A stretch of 6,127 bases of DNA from Opitutia bacterium (GTDB lineage: Bacteria; Verrucomicrobiota; Verrucomicrobiia; Opitutales; Opitutaceae). The notes under the pieces are model-generated. The model saw only the letters and a program-made list of their open reading frames with translations. It ran no database searches and was not told where the DNA came from. Positions within the stretch are counted from its first letter, which is position 1; each line of letters opens with the position of its first letter. Where the stretch lies: contig JANXWT010000465.1 in assembly GCA_025351035.1 (NCBI GenBank), positions 1 to 6,127 on the forward strand, read 5' to 3'. The translations under genes were made by a program, and so were the position numbers. This document shows positions 1 to 6,127 of the stretch, in pieces.

Positions 1-1325
1 CCGTGACCGCCCGCCTCGGCCTGTTCGCCCGTCATCCCTTGAATTTGCGTTGTGTCGGCGATGCGCTTGATGAAAAGCACCGCGGCGAGGATCATGCCAA
101 TCTCGACCGCCACGGTAAGATCGAAGAACACCGTAAGAAAAAAAGTTGTCAGAAAAACCACGGCGTCGCCCTTCGGTTTCTTGCGCAGTAGCGGGAACTC
201 CTCCCACTCGCCCATCCGGAGGGCCACGATGATCAGCACGGCCGCCAGCGAGACGAGGGGGATGTCCATAGCCCATGGTGCCGCGACCAACAACACCACG
301 AGCAGGAAGACCGCATGCACCATGCCCGCCACCGGGGTCAGCGCGCCGCTGCGGATATTGGTCGCCGTGCGTGCCAGCACGCCCGTCACCGGAATGCCGC
401 CGAACAGCGGCGCGACAAAGTTCGCCGCCCCCTGCGCCAGCAGTTCCTGGTTGGAATCGTGCCGGTCGTCGATCAACCCGTCTGAGACGACGGCCGACAG
501 CAGTGATTCGATCGCTCCGAGCAACGCGATGGTGAACGCCGGACGGATGAGCTCGCCAAGATGCCCAAAATCGAACTGTGGAAAATGAAACGCTGGCAGA
601 CCCAGCGGGATGCCGCCGAACCGACTGCCAATCGTCTCAGTCGGCCACTTGAAAACCGACACGAGCATCGTGCCGAGGAGCACGACCGCGATCGAGCCCG
701 GCACGCGACCCCACCTCCTCGGCCAGAAATGGATCACCGCCACAGAGATCGCCCCCAGCAGCAGCGTCGACCACTGCAGCGTTTTCAGAGCCATCGCCAA
801 AGTCATCATCTTGGGCCAAAATTCGGCCGGCTCTGCTGCGATATCTAATCCAAGAAACGGCCGGATCTGCGTCGTGAAAATCGTGATCGCGATGCCGCAA
901 GTGAAACCGACCGTCACCGGGTGCGGGATAAATTTGATGAGATTGCCGAGTTTGAACACTCCCATCAGCAGCAAAATGACCCCGGCCATCATCGTGCAGA
1001 GAAGCAAATTCGCGAAGCCGTATTTCGCGACGATCAAGGCCACCAAACCAACGAACGCGCCGGCCGGTCCGCCGATCTGCACGCGCGAACCGCCCAGCGC
1101 CGAGACGAGGAAGCCGCCGATGATGCCAGAATAGAGACCTGCCGCCGGTGTCACCCCCGAAGCGATGCCCAGTCCAACGCACAGCGACAGCGCCACGACG
1201 CCGACGGTTAAACCCGCGCCGAGATCGGTCAGAAATTTCTTCCCGTCGTAGTCTCTCAAGGCATCAAGCAAGCGTGGGCGAAACCCAACTCCCTTCCCAT
1301 CTCTTGGGGCAACCGTTTCAGTCAT
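1..1325 (-). CDS. SulP-family anion permease (sulfate/bicarbonate-type), C-terminus cut by window edge
   Basis: Inner-membrane transporter of the SLC26/SulP family, which moves sulfate, bicarbonate or other small anions, usually with H+ or Na+ coupling. The minus-strand frame is open from an ATG at 1325 to the window edge and gives 441 codons. A short polar N-terminus (about 1-33) is followed by a long run of hydrophobic segments. Family hallmarks are GLTVGVVALSL near residue 38, GGSRVQIGGPAGAF at about 78-91, a helix starting IKFIPHPVTVGFTCG, and FGGIPVTGVLARTATN near residue 308. The family is usually about 550-600 residues with a cytoplasmic C-terminal STAS domain; about 110-150 residues, including any STAS domain, would lie beyond position 1. 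The substrate cannot be read from the sequence. It lies 73 bp downstream of ruvC on the same strand, with a hairpin in between, and no clear Shine-Dalgarno sequence precedes the ATG. Confidence 0.93.
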   Translation of the reverse strand, partial: MTETVAPRDGKGVGFRPRLLDALRDYDGKKFLTDLGAGLTVGVVALSLCVGLGIASGVTPAAGLYSGIIGGFLVSALGGSRVQIGGPAGAFVGLVALIVAKYGFANLLLCTMMAGVILLLMGVFKLGNLIKFIPHPVTVGFTCGIAITIFTTQIRPFLGLDIAAEPAEFWPKMMTLAMALKTLQWSTLLLGAISVAVIHFWPRRWGRVPGSIAVVLLGTMLVSVFKWPTETIGSRFGGIPLGLPAFHFPQFDFGHLGELIRPAFTIALLGAIESLLSAVVSDGLIDDRHDSNQELLAQGAANFVAPLFGGIPVTGVLARTATNIRSGALTPVAGMVHAVFLLVVLLVAAPWAMDIPLVSLAAVLIIVALRMGEWEEFPLLRKKPKGDAVVFLTTFFLTVFFDLTVAVEIGMILAAVLFIKRIADTTQIQGMTGEQAEAGGH

Positions 1326-1340
1326 GGACGTGGACGTTGA

Positions 1341-1366
1341 TTGATTGCGGAGGCCATTGCAATCAA
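1341..1366 (-). promoter_or_regulatory. Perfect 8-bp inverted repeat in the ruvC-sulP gap (hairpin or operator candidate)
   Basis: TTGATTGC at 1341-1348 is perfectly complementary to GCAATCAA at 1359-1366, with a 10-base spacer. It lies 32 bp after the ruvC stop and ends 15 bp before the permease ATG. No T-run follows it on the minus strand, so it is a poor match to an intrinsic terminator. It may be an RNA hairpin in the permease leader or a dyad operator; the sequence does not decide between these. Confidence 0.35.
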
Positions 1367-1398
1367 GGGCTCGCAGCTCCCATTGACTCTTGGCGCAC

Positions 1399-1977
1399 TC
1401 ACCCGCGCCACGTCAGCGCGTGGCACAACGCCACGCCGGCCGCGTCGGCTTCGTCGAACGCGAGGGTGCGACCGTGCCCGAGCAGTCCCATGACCGCGCG
1501 CGCCATCTGCTCCTTGCTGGCGTTGCCCCGACCCACGACCGCCTGTTTCACGCGCCGCGGCGCGTATTCAAAAATTTCCGTGCCCTGCAACACCGCTGCG
1601 GCGATCGCCGCGCCGCGCGCCGCCCCGAGAATCTGCGCCGTCTGGAAATTCTGCACGTAGATCGTCTGTTCCAGCGCGACGTGTCGCGGAGAAAAATCCC
1701 CAAGGAACACCGTGATCGCGCGATGAATCTCGCCGAGGCAATGCGCCATCGGATACTTGGCCGCGATCTTGAGCGTCTGGCAGCGCAACATTACCGTCGG
1801 GCGGCCGGGCGCGAACTCCAGCAGCGCCAGTCCCGTGCCGCGCAAACTCGGATCGACTCCGAGCACGCGGCCGGAAAATTGCACGCGCGGCACCGTGACC
1901 GCAGTTGGCCACTCCTTGGATGCAAGGGTGCCCTCGATTTTCGCCTTCCACATTTGTCTGACGGACATGCGTGCCAT
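1399..1977 (-). CDS. ruvC: Crossover junction endodeoxyribonuclease RuvC
   Basis: Dimeric Mg2+-dependent nuclease that resolves Holliday junctions with the RuvAB branch-migration motor in homologous recombination. From the ATG at 1977 it has 192 residues. The four acidic catalytic residues are visible: D42 in GVDPSL, E103 in VALEQ, and D175 and D178 in FDEADAAG. Spacing from Glu to the last two Asp is 72 and 75 residues, the same as E66, D138 and D141 of E. coli RuvC. Other family blocks are ILGAARGAAIAAA and EYAPRRVKQAVVGRG. The catalytic Asp is about 35 residues later than in E. coli, so either there is an N-terminal extension or the true start is further in. The frame also stays open to a TTG at 2016, 3 bases after the recF stop, but neither start has a well-placed ribosome site. 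It lies directly downstream of recF and is probably cotranscribed with it. Confidence 0.95.
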   Translation of the reverse strand: MARMSVRQMWKAKIEGTLASKEWPTAVTVPRVQFSGRVLGVDPSLRGTGLALLEFAPGRPTVMLRCQTLKIAAKYPMAHCLGEIHRAITVFLGDFSPRHVALEQTIYVQNFQTAQILGAARGAAIAAAVLQGTEIFEYAPRRVKQAVVGRGNASKEQMARAVMGLLGHGRTLAFDEADAAGVALCHALTWRG

Positions 1978-2019
1978 TAGCCGAGATGAGTAACGGTTTG
2001 GCCGCCGCCAATCCAAGCC

Positions 2020-3099
2020 TTAATGCGCCGGCTCGATCACCCCAGCGTTGACGTTAAAAATCTGCCACGCTGCGCCCTCGCCCTCGGGCGGCGTCGTGCC
2101 CGTCGCGATTACCTGCGGATCGCCGTCGAGCGATGCCCAGAATTTCGCCCGCCGCACCGGATCGAGTTCGCCGAGCACATCGTCGCAGAGCAGCACCGGT
2201 GCCACCCCGCCCTGCGCCGCAAAATACGCCGCCTGCGCCAGTCGCAAGGCGAGCGCGAGGCACCGTTGCTGTCCCTCCGAAGCAAAATGCTTCGCCGGCC
2301 GGCCGTTGAGCAACAGCTCCACGTCGTCGCGGTGCGGGCCGATCGAGGTCGATTTGAGCAGGGTGTCGCGTGGGCGCCCCGCCGCCAGTTCCGCGGCAAA
2401 CTCCACCGGCTGGGCCGTCACCGAGTCAGGTGCGTAGATCACGCCCGCCAGTTCGCCCTCAGGCACGAGCCGTGCGTGCGCCTGCCGGAAGAACTCGCTC
2501 AACTGTGCCACGCCTTCTGTGCGGCGCGCGACCAGTGTGACCGCATGTAGCGCCAGCTCGTGCTCGAACGCTGTCAGCGAACCGGAGTCGCGTCCGCCCT
2601 GACGCAACAGCACGTTCCGCTCGCTGAGCGCGCGGTGATAGGATTGCAGCTCCGCCAGGTAACCGACGTCCATGGCCGCAAGCGTGAGATCGAGCCAGCG
2701 GCGCCGGGTCGCCGGAGCGCCCCGCGTGAACTGGCTGTCCTGCGAGGAAAAAACCACCGTTGGAAATTTTCCAATGAAGTCGGCGAGCCGCGCCACTTTG
2801 CCCTGCTCCCACTGCACTTCACGCCCGTCGCCCGACAATTCGACGGTCACCCGGCTGGTGCTGAACTGTTCATGCTCAATTTCGAAGCCCATCCCCGCAT
2901 TGCTTTTCCCGAGCGCCAGCAGCGCCCGCGGCTCCGCGCCGCGGAACGAGCGCAGCGCCGTCACATAGCCGACCGCCTCGAGGAAGTTCGTCTTCCCCTG
3001 TCCGTTCGGTCCACAGAGAAATGTCCGCCGCCCTGTCAGGGCCACTTTGGCAAGCGGCAGATTGCGGAAATTTTGCAAAGTAACCTTGGCGAAACGCAT
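2020..3099 (-). CDS. recF: DNA replication/repair protein RecF
   Basis: SMC-like ATPase that binds gapped DNA and works with RecO and RecR to load RecA at single-strand gaps. The 359-residue length matches the family (about 350-370; E. coli 357). The N-terminus MRFAKVTLQNFRNL is typical. Walker A, GPNGQGKTN, spans about residues 30-38. Near the C-terminus come GPHRDDVELLLNG, the ABC signature SEGQQRCLALALRLA and Walker B LLCDDVLGELD with its D-loop. The ATG at 3099 was chosen because the product then begins exactly at the conserved strand. The frame extends to a GTG at 3213, but that would add 38 unconserved residues and overlap gmhA. No strong Shine-Dalgarno sequence is seen. It is followed by ruvC and is divergent from gmhA. 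In many bacteria recF sits between dnaN and gyrB, which are not seen here. Confidence 0.96.
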   Translation of the reverse strand: MRFAKVTLQNFRNLPLAKVALTGRRTFLCGPNGQGKTNFLEAVGYVTALRSFRGAEPRALLALGKSNAGMGFEIEHEQFSTSRVTVELSGDGREVQWEQGKVARLADFIGKFPTVVFSSQDSQFTRGAPATRRRWLDLTLAAMDVGYLAELQSYHRALSERNVLLRQGGRDSGSLTAFEHELALHAVTLVARRTEGVAQLSEFFRQAHARLVPEGELAGVIYAPDSVTAQPVEFAAELAAGRPRDTLLKSTSIGPHRDDVELLLNGRPAKHFASEGQQRCLALALRLAQAAYFAAQGGVAPVLLCDDVLGELDPVRRAKFWASLDGDPQVIATGTTPPEGEGAAWQIFNVNAGVIEPAH

Positions 3100-3126
3100 G
3101 GAGCGGCCGCAGGATTGACGCGCGCA

Positions 3127-3142
3127 GGCTTGCTGGCAAGCC
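3127..3142. promoter_or_regulatory. 16-bp perfect dyad in the recF-gmhA divergent gap
   Basis: GGCTTG and CAAGCC flank a CTGG tetraloop/spacer, giving a perfect 6-bp stem in the 65-bp gap between the divergent starts at 3099 and 3165. It could be an operator for one or both genes or a leader hairpin of gmhA. A TTGACG at 3115-3120 resembles a -35 box, but no AT-rich -10 lies at the right distance, so no promoter is called. Confidence 0.25.
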
Positions 3143-3164
3143 GCCCGTCTGTTCTCGTGGCGCC

Positions 3165-3722
3165 ATGAAGTTTGAAGCCTCCCTGCAGGAATCCGTGCGC
3201 ACGTTGCAGTCACTCGCCAACGTGCGCCCCCAGATCAACGCAGCAGGGCAACTGATCCTCCAGACGCTCAAGGCCGGCCGTAAGCTGATCGTCTGTGGCA
3301 ACGGCGGCAGCGCGGCGGAGGCCCAGCATTTCACCACCGAGCTCGTTGGCCGTTATGCCAAAGACCGGCGCTCACTCCCCGCCGTCGCTCTGAACGCCGA
3401 CGGCACATTGCTCACGTGCATTGTCAACGACTACGGCTACGACCAAGTGTTCGCGCGCCAAGTCCCCGGCCTTGCTCAGCCGGGCGATCTGCTCGTGGTG
3501 CTGTCGACCAGCGGGAACTCGAAGAACATTCTGGCCGCGCTCGCCGAGGCCAAGCGCCTCGGCATCGATTCCCTCGCTCTGCTCGGCAGGAGCGGCGGCG
3601 GCGCGAAAGGCCTCGCCACCTGCGAAATCATCGTGCCCGGCCAGAGCGGCCCGGCGACGCAGGAAGCGCACCTTTTCCTTATCCACCATTTCTGCGAACT
3701 GGTGGACGAGGCGTTTGCCTGA
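3165..3722 (+). CDS. gmhA: Phosphoheptose isomerase GmhA (sedoheptulose 7-phosphate isomerase)
   Basis: Cytoplasmic SIS-fold enzyme that converts sedoheptulose 7-phosphate to D-glycero-D-manno-heptose 7-phosphate, the first step of ADP-heptose synthesis for lipopolysaccharide core. Its 185 residues match the family (E. coli 192). The sugar-phosphate loop CGNGGSAAEAQHF is at 44-56 and the second phosphate loop STSGNSKN is mid-protein. The zinc-ligand set of GmhA is present: H55, E59, Q166 and H174. The H-to-Q distance of 111 and Q-to-H distance of 8 equal those of E. coli H61, Q172 and H180. This favours GmhA over the related replication protein DiaA, which lacks the catalytic metal site. No other heptose gene (hldE, gmhB) is in the window, so the gene seems separate from its pathway. 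Its stop is 12 bp from the stop of the converging DUF2934 gene. Confidence 0.92.
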   Translation: MKFEASLQESVRTLQSLANVRPQINAAGQLILQTLKAGRKLIVCGNGGSAAEAQHFTTELVGRYAKDRRSLPAVALNADGTLLTCIVNDYGYDQVFARQVPGLAQPGDLLVVLSTSGNSKNILAALAEAKRLGIDSLALLGRSGGGAKGLATCEIIVPGQSGPATQEAHLFLIHHFCELVDEAFA

Positions 3723-3734
3723 AAACGACTAGCC

Positions 3735-4151
3735 CTAGTTAGCGTGGGCGCGTCCGCGCACGCGCTGCAACCTCTCGCCGGCGGCAACCCCAACCCGGCC
3801 GTCTGCTTGCGTGCCCCGGACGTGAAACCGGTGCGTCGGGTCGCGTTGATGTTCGGCGAGAGTGTGCGCTATCGTCTGCGTCGGCGGCAGGGTGGAATTC
3901 GGCGGCGGATTTCCGGAGACCGAGTGAATTTCCGATACGAGGCCATCCTTGACGGTGACATCGGCAATGACCGGCAGCGGACCGAGTCCTTCGTCAATGC
4001 GCCGCTGAATGATTTCCTTGGCTCTAAACCAGTGCTCAAGGTCGCACCCTTGCGGACAGCCGTCCAATTTCCAGAGGCAATACGCCTCGCGCCGGATGGC
4101 CTCCTCGAAACGTCGGCCCATCAGTTTGTCATGCTCTTTGCGATTTCTCAT
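3735..4151 (-). CDS. DUF2934 domain-containing small protein of unknown function
   Basis: A 138-residue soluble protein with no signal peptide or membrane segment. Residues 19-44 fit the DUF2934 pattern: IRREAYCLW, a Gly-Pro-Gly turn, then DLEHWFRA, continuing as a charged helix (KEIIQRR). No biochemical role is established for this domain that I can rely on. After about residue 75 the chain becomes Pro/Thr-rich and then basic and low in complexity (PPPNSTLPPTQ, then many Arg and His). The tail resembles no family I recognise and may be disordered. The ATG at 4151 is preferred over an in-frame ATG at 4181: AAGGAG lies 4 bases upstream of 4151, whereas the 4181 ATG falls inside a good -10 hexamer. 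It converges on gmhA and diverges from the cyclophilin gene, so it looks monocistronic. Confidence 0.72.
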   Translation of the reverse strand: MRNRKEHDKLMGRRFEEAIRREAYCLWKLDGCPQGCDLEHWFRAKEIIQRRIDEGLGPLPVIADVTVKDGLVSEIHSVSGNPPPNSTLPPTQTIAHTLAEHQRDPTHRFHVRGTQADGRVGVAAGERLQRVRGRAHAN

Positions 4152-4161
4152 AAGGCTCCTT
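4152..4161 (-). promoter_or_regulatory. Shine-Dalgarno site of the DUF2934 gene
   Basis: On the minus strand AAGGAG is followed by CCTT and then the ATG at 4151. It is the clearest ribosome binding site in the window and decides the start in favour of 4151 over the ATG at 4181. Confidence 0.6.
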
Positions 4162-4176
4162 GGTTGGTGCTTCCCT

Positions 4177-4205
4177 ACCATAGCACTTTTCCGCTCGATT
4201 GCCGC
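4177..4205 (-). promoter_or_regulatory. Candidate extended -10 promoter for the DUF2934 gene
   Basis: The minus strand reads TGC-TATGGT (hexamer 4182-4177), an extended -10 element. A weak -35, GCGGCA (4205-4200), lies at 17-bp spacing and matches 3 of 6 consensus bases. Transcription would begin near 4170 and give a leader of about 20 bases carrying the AAGGAG site, a consistent arrangement. Confidence 0.4.
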
Positions 4206-4298
4206 GCATCGGTTGTTTTTTTGCCGTCCGCACCCGGCGAGCCTGCCGCCGCTTTATTCTTGCCCGCTGCCCGCCACACGGGCTTCGTTGGCCCCCTC

Positions 4299-4817
4299 AT
4301 GAGCAAAGAAACCGCCCCCGCCGAAGTAGCCATCATCAAGACCTCCTACGGCGAAATGACCGTCGGCTTCTGGCCCGACGTCGCGCCGAAAACCGTCGAA
4401 AATTTCAAAAAACTCGCCCGCGCCGGTTTCTACGATGGCACGGCGTTTCACCGCGTCATCAAGGGCTTCATGATCCAAGGCGGCTGCCCCAACACCAAGA
4501 TTGGCGAGTCCGGCATGCCCGGCACGGGTGGACCCGGTTGGAAAGTGAAGGCCGAGTTCAATGAGAAAGCCCACACCCGCGGCGTGCTCTCCATGGCCCG
4601 CTCGTCGCACCCCGACAGCGCCGGCTCGCAGTTCTTCGTCTGCCACGGCGACGCCCGTTTCCTCGACAAGCAATACACCGCCTTCGGGCAGTTGATCGCC
4701 GGCGACGACGTGCTGGAGCGGATCGCCAGCGTCCCGACGAAAGGCGTCGGCGGCGAAAAGAGCACCCCCATCGACCGCGTCGCAGTCGAGAGTGTAAAGA
4801 TTGTCGCGCAGGCCTAA
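4299..4817 (+). CDS. Cyclophilin-type peptidyl-prolyl cis-trans isomerase (PpiB-like, cytoplasmic)
   Basis: Catalyses cis-trans isomerisation of Xaa-Pro bonds during protein folding. The product is 172 residues and has no signal peptide, so it is probably cytoplasmic. It is a single cyclophilin domain. The active-site block FHRVIKGFMIQGG carries R52, F57, M58 and Q60, which align with R55, F60, M61 and Q63 of human cyclophilin A. The second block GSQFFVCHG supplies Q111 and F112-F113, and FLDKQYTAFGQL follows. The drug-contact Trp of cyclophilin A (W121) is Phe here and H126 is Tyr; loss of that Trp is common in bacterial enzymes and usually lowers cyclosporin affinity. The frame is open far upstream (to 3744), but the conserved domain begins just after the ATG at 4299 and the upstream part is antisense to the DUF2934 gene. 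No clear ribosome site is seen. Confidence 0.94.
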   Translation: MSKETAPAEVAIIKTSYGEMTVGFWPDVAPKTVENFKKLARAGFYDGTAFHRVIKGFMIQGGCPNTKIGESGMPGTGGPGWKVKAEFNEKAHTRGVLSMARSSHPDSAGSQFFVCHGDARFLDKQYTAFGQLIAGDDVLERIASVPTKGVGGEKSTPIDRVAVESVKIVAQA

Positions 4818-4844
4818 GGTCAGCCGCGTTTTATCAGCCGCAAC

Positions 4845-4876
4845 GCAAAGCCGGATGCATCTGCATTGGGCTTTGC
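4845..4876. terminator. Hairpin between convergent ppi and ald genes, probable bidirectional terminator
   Basis: GCAAAGCC (4845-4852) pairs perfectly with GGCTTTGC (4869-4876). Inside, ATGC and GCAT form a second 4-bp stem around an ATCT loop, separated from the first by a short mismatch. It lies 28 bp past the cyclophilin stop and 21 bp past the ald stop. On the plus strand an AT-rich tail (CCATTTAATAA) follows; on the minus strand the tail is weaker (a GATAAAA stretch begins 10 bases later). Position and stem strength support termination, although neither tail is a classic U-run. Confidence 0.55.
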
Positions 4877-4896
4877 CATTTAATAATCAAGCCATC

Positions 4897-5990
4897 TTAG
4901 GCGCGATCGAATCCGACGGCTTTGGCGACTTCGTCGTAGACGATGCGGCCGCCGCGGGTGTTCACGCCCTTGGCGAGGCCCTTGTGCTCGGCGAGTGCGC
5001 GCTCGACACCTTTCTGCACCATCATGGCGAGGTAGGGTTCGGTGGCCTGCGTGAGGCCCATCGTCGACGTGCGGCCGACCAGCGCGGGCATGTTCGGCAC
5101 CGCGTAGTGGTTGACGCCGTGCATCTGGTAAACGGGCTTCTCGTGCGACGTCGGGTGGATCGTCTCGATACAGCCGCCTTGGTCGATCGCGATGTCGACG
5201 ATGACGGAGCCGGGGCGCATCTGCGCGACCATCTTGGCGCTGACGACAATCGGAGCCTTGGCCGCGGGAATGAGCACCGCGCCGACGAGCAGGTCGGCAT
5301 CGGCGACGGCGTGCTCGATGTTGGCCGGGTTGGACATCAGCGTGACGACGCGGCCGCGATACTCGGTGTCGAGCGCTTCCAGCTTGCGGGTGTCGAGGTC
5401 GAGCACGGTGACGCGCGCGCCCACGCCGACGGCCATCTGCACGGAGTGCGCACCGGAGTTGCCCGCGCCGATGACGACGACGTGGCCGGGCATCGTGCCG
5501 GGAATGCCGCCGAGCAGCACGCCGGAGCCGCCGTATTGCGACTGGAGGAAATAGGCGCCGAGTTGGATCGCGAGCCGGCCCGCGACCTGCGACATGGGCT
5601 TCAACAACGGGAAGGAACCGTCGGCGCCTTCGACCGTTTCGTAGGCGATGCCAAGAATGCCTTTCTTGCAAAGTTGCTTCGCGAGCATGGACCCGCGGCG
5701 AGATGGAGATAGGTGAAAATCGTCTGACCCTGCTGCATGCGGCTGTATTCCGCCTCGAGAGGCTCTTTGACCTTCACTATCATGTCGGCGCTCTTCCAGA
5801 CCTTGTCGGCGGACGAGGTGAAGGTGGCGCCGGCGGCCTTGTATTCAGCGTCAGTGAAACCAGCCGTCAGGCCGGCATTGTTTTCCATGATGACCTTCGC
5901 GCCGAGCGCAGTGACGCGACGGCAAAGGCTGGGGGTCATGGAAACGCGCTTCTCACCGATCTTAATTTCTTTGGGGACTCCGATAATCAT
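4897..5990 (-). pseudogene. ald: Alanine dehydrogenase, split by a one-base frameshift near 5690
   Basis: NAD-dependent enzyme that interconverts L-alanine and pyruvate plus ammonia. Two minus-strand frames together cover the whole family. The first runs 5990-5601 and holds residues 1-101 plus an unrelated out-of-frame tail. The second runs 5688-4897 and holds the rest. The first part has MIIGVPKEIK, R15, K75 in KVKEP and H96 in YLHLAA. The second has the NAD-binding VIGAGNSG, a VLDLD strand end, LIPAAKAP, IAIDQGG and HYAVPNMP. Restoring one base after GGTCC (5693-5689) gives a 364-residue protein whose aspartate in IAIDQGG is residue 270, so R15, K75, H96 and D270 all match the numbering of mycobacterial Ald. 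No slippery heptamer is visible, so programmed frameshifting is unlikely. A sequencing error or a very recent mutation is more likely. No Shine-Dalgarno sequence precedes the ATG at 5990. It converges on the cyclophilin gene. Confidence 0.9.
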
Positions 5991-6127
5991 AGGGGCGCAT
6001 GCAAACCAGTCGGCCGGGCAAACTCAAGACCGCAGCAGCCGGGCCACGGGGTAGTGCCGGACCTTTCCCGCGGCCAAGTGAACCTAATTGGACTTGCCCA
6101 AGGCGCACGCCACGCCGTTAGCTCCCC
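5991..6127. other. Upstream region of ald, no gene recognised
   Basis: This end of the window shows no supportable coding frame and no RNA gene I recognise. It should contain the ald promoter on the minus strand. A TTGAGT with a TTGCAT 17 bases later is present, but the -10 matches only 3 of 6 bases, so it is not called. An out-of-frame ATG at 6000 precedes the ald start by 10 bases. Confidence 0.4.

Noticed and set aside
52..588. 178-codon plus-strand open frame antisense to the SulP permease
   Set aside because: Its Ser/Thr/Ala/Arg-rich composition is what the complement of a hydrophobic GC-rich gene gives; it has no domain and no ribosome site.
637..1182. 181-codon minus-strand frame inside the permease gene
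   Set aside because: It is an out-of-frame shadow of the SulP coding frame, which runs unbroken through the same region with clear family motifs.
3100..3213. RecF start at the GTG at 3213
   Set aside because: It would add 38 Cys/Arg/Ala-rich residues before the conserved MRFAKVTLQNFRNL start and overlap the gmhA coding region.
3723..3745. Terminator between gmhA and the DUF2934 gene (ACTA-GCCC-TAGT)
   Set aside because: The stem is only 4 bp of mostly A/T pairs with no U-run; too weak to support.
3744..4298. N-terminal extension of the cyclophilin frame back to 3744
   Set aside because: The 185 added residues have no similarity to cyclophilins and are mostly antisense to the DUF2934 gene; the domain starts just after the ATG at 4299.
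5680..5700. Programmed ribosomal frameshift in ald
   Set aside because: No slippery heptamer, stop-codon context or downstream pseudoknot is apparent at the junction, and Ald is not known to need recoding.
4801..5712. 303-codon plus-strand open frame antisense to ald
   Set aside because: It mirrors the GC-rich codon pattern of ald, is dominated by Asp/His/Arg/Gly/Ala, matches no family I recognise, and would overlap an unmistakable enzyme throughout.
6001..6127. tRNA, tmRNA or rRNA fragment at the right edge
   Set aside because: Some short strings looked RNA-like, but no cloverleaf, T-loop or known rRNA block could be assembled.

Overview
This is a 6.1-kb stretch of GC-rich bacterial chromosome. 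The codon use, the mix of housekeeping genes and a DUF2934 protein suggest a Gram-negative of the Verrucomicrobiota (Opitutaceae-like). That placement is an inference from protein style and was not tested by a search. A heptose-pathway gene (gmhA) points to a lipopolysaccharide-type outer membrane.

Layout: positions 1-1325 hold most of a minus-strand SulP-family anion permease, whose C-terminal end lies beyond the window. Upstream of it on the same strand are ruvC (Holliday-junction resolvase, 1399 to about 1977) and recF (recombination mediator ATPase, 2020-3099). These form a short codirectional recF-ruvC repair block followed by the transporter. gmhA (3165-3722) is divergent from recF across a 65-bp gap. 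It converges on a small minus-strand DUF2934 gene (3735-4151), which has its own recognisable -10 element and Shine-Dalgarno sequence. A short cytoplasmic cyclophilin-type peptidyl-prolyl isomerase (4299-4817, plus strand) follows. It converges on alanine dehydrogenase ald (4897-5990, minus strand), with a strong hairpin between the two 3' ends. Positions 5991-6127 show no gene.

Functionally these are housekeeping and metabolic genes: DNA repair (RecF, RuvC), surface polysaccharide precursor synthesis (GmhA), protein folding (cyclophilin), alanine/pyruvate interconversion (Ald) and anion uptake (SulP). Beyond recF-ruvC, the alternating strands argue against one operon.

The most notable irregularity is a one-base frameshift that splits ald at about 5688-5693. 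All catalytic residues survive on the two sides, and restoring one base puts them at canonical positions, so this is either a very recent lesion or a sequencing/assembly error. I found no mobile element, CRISPR array, tRNA or rRNA, and no convincing novel multi-gene system.
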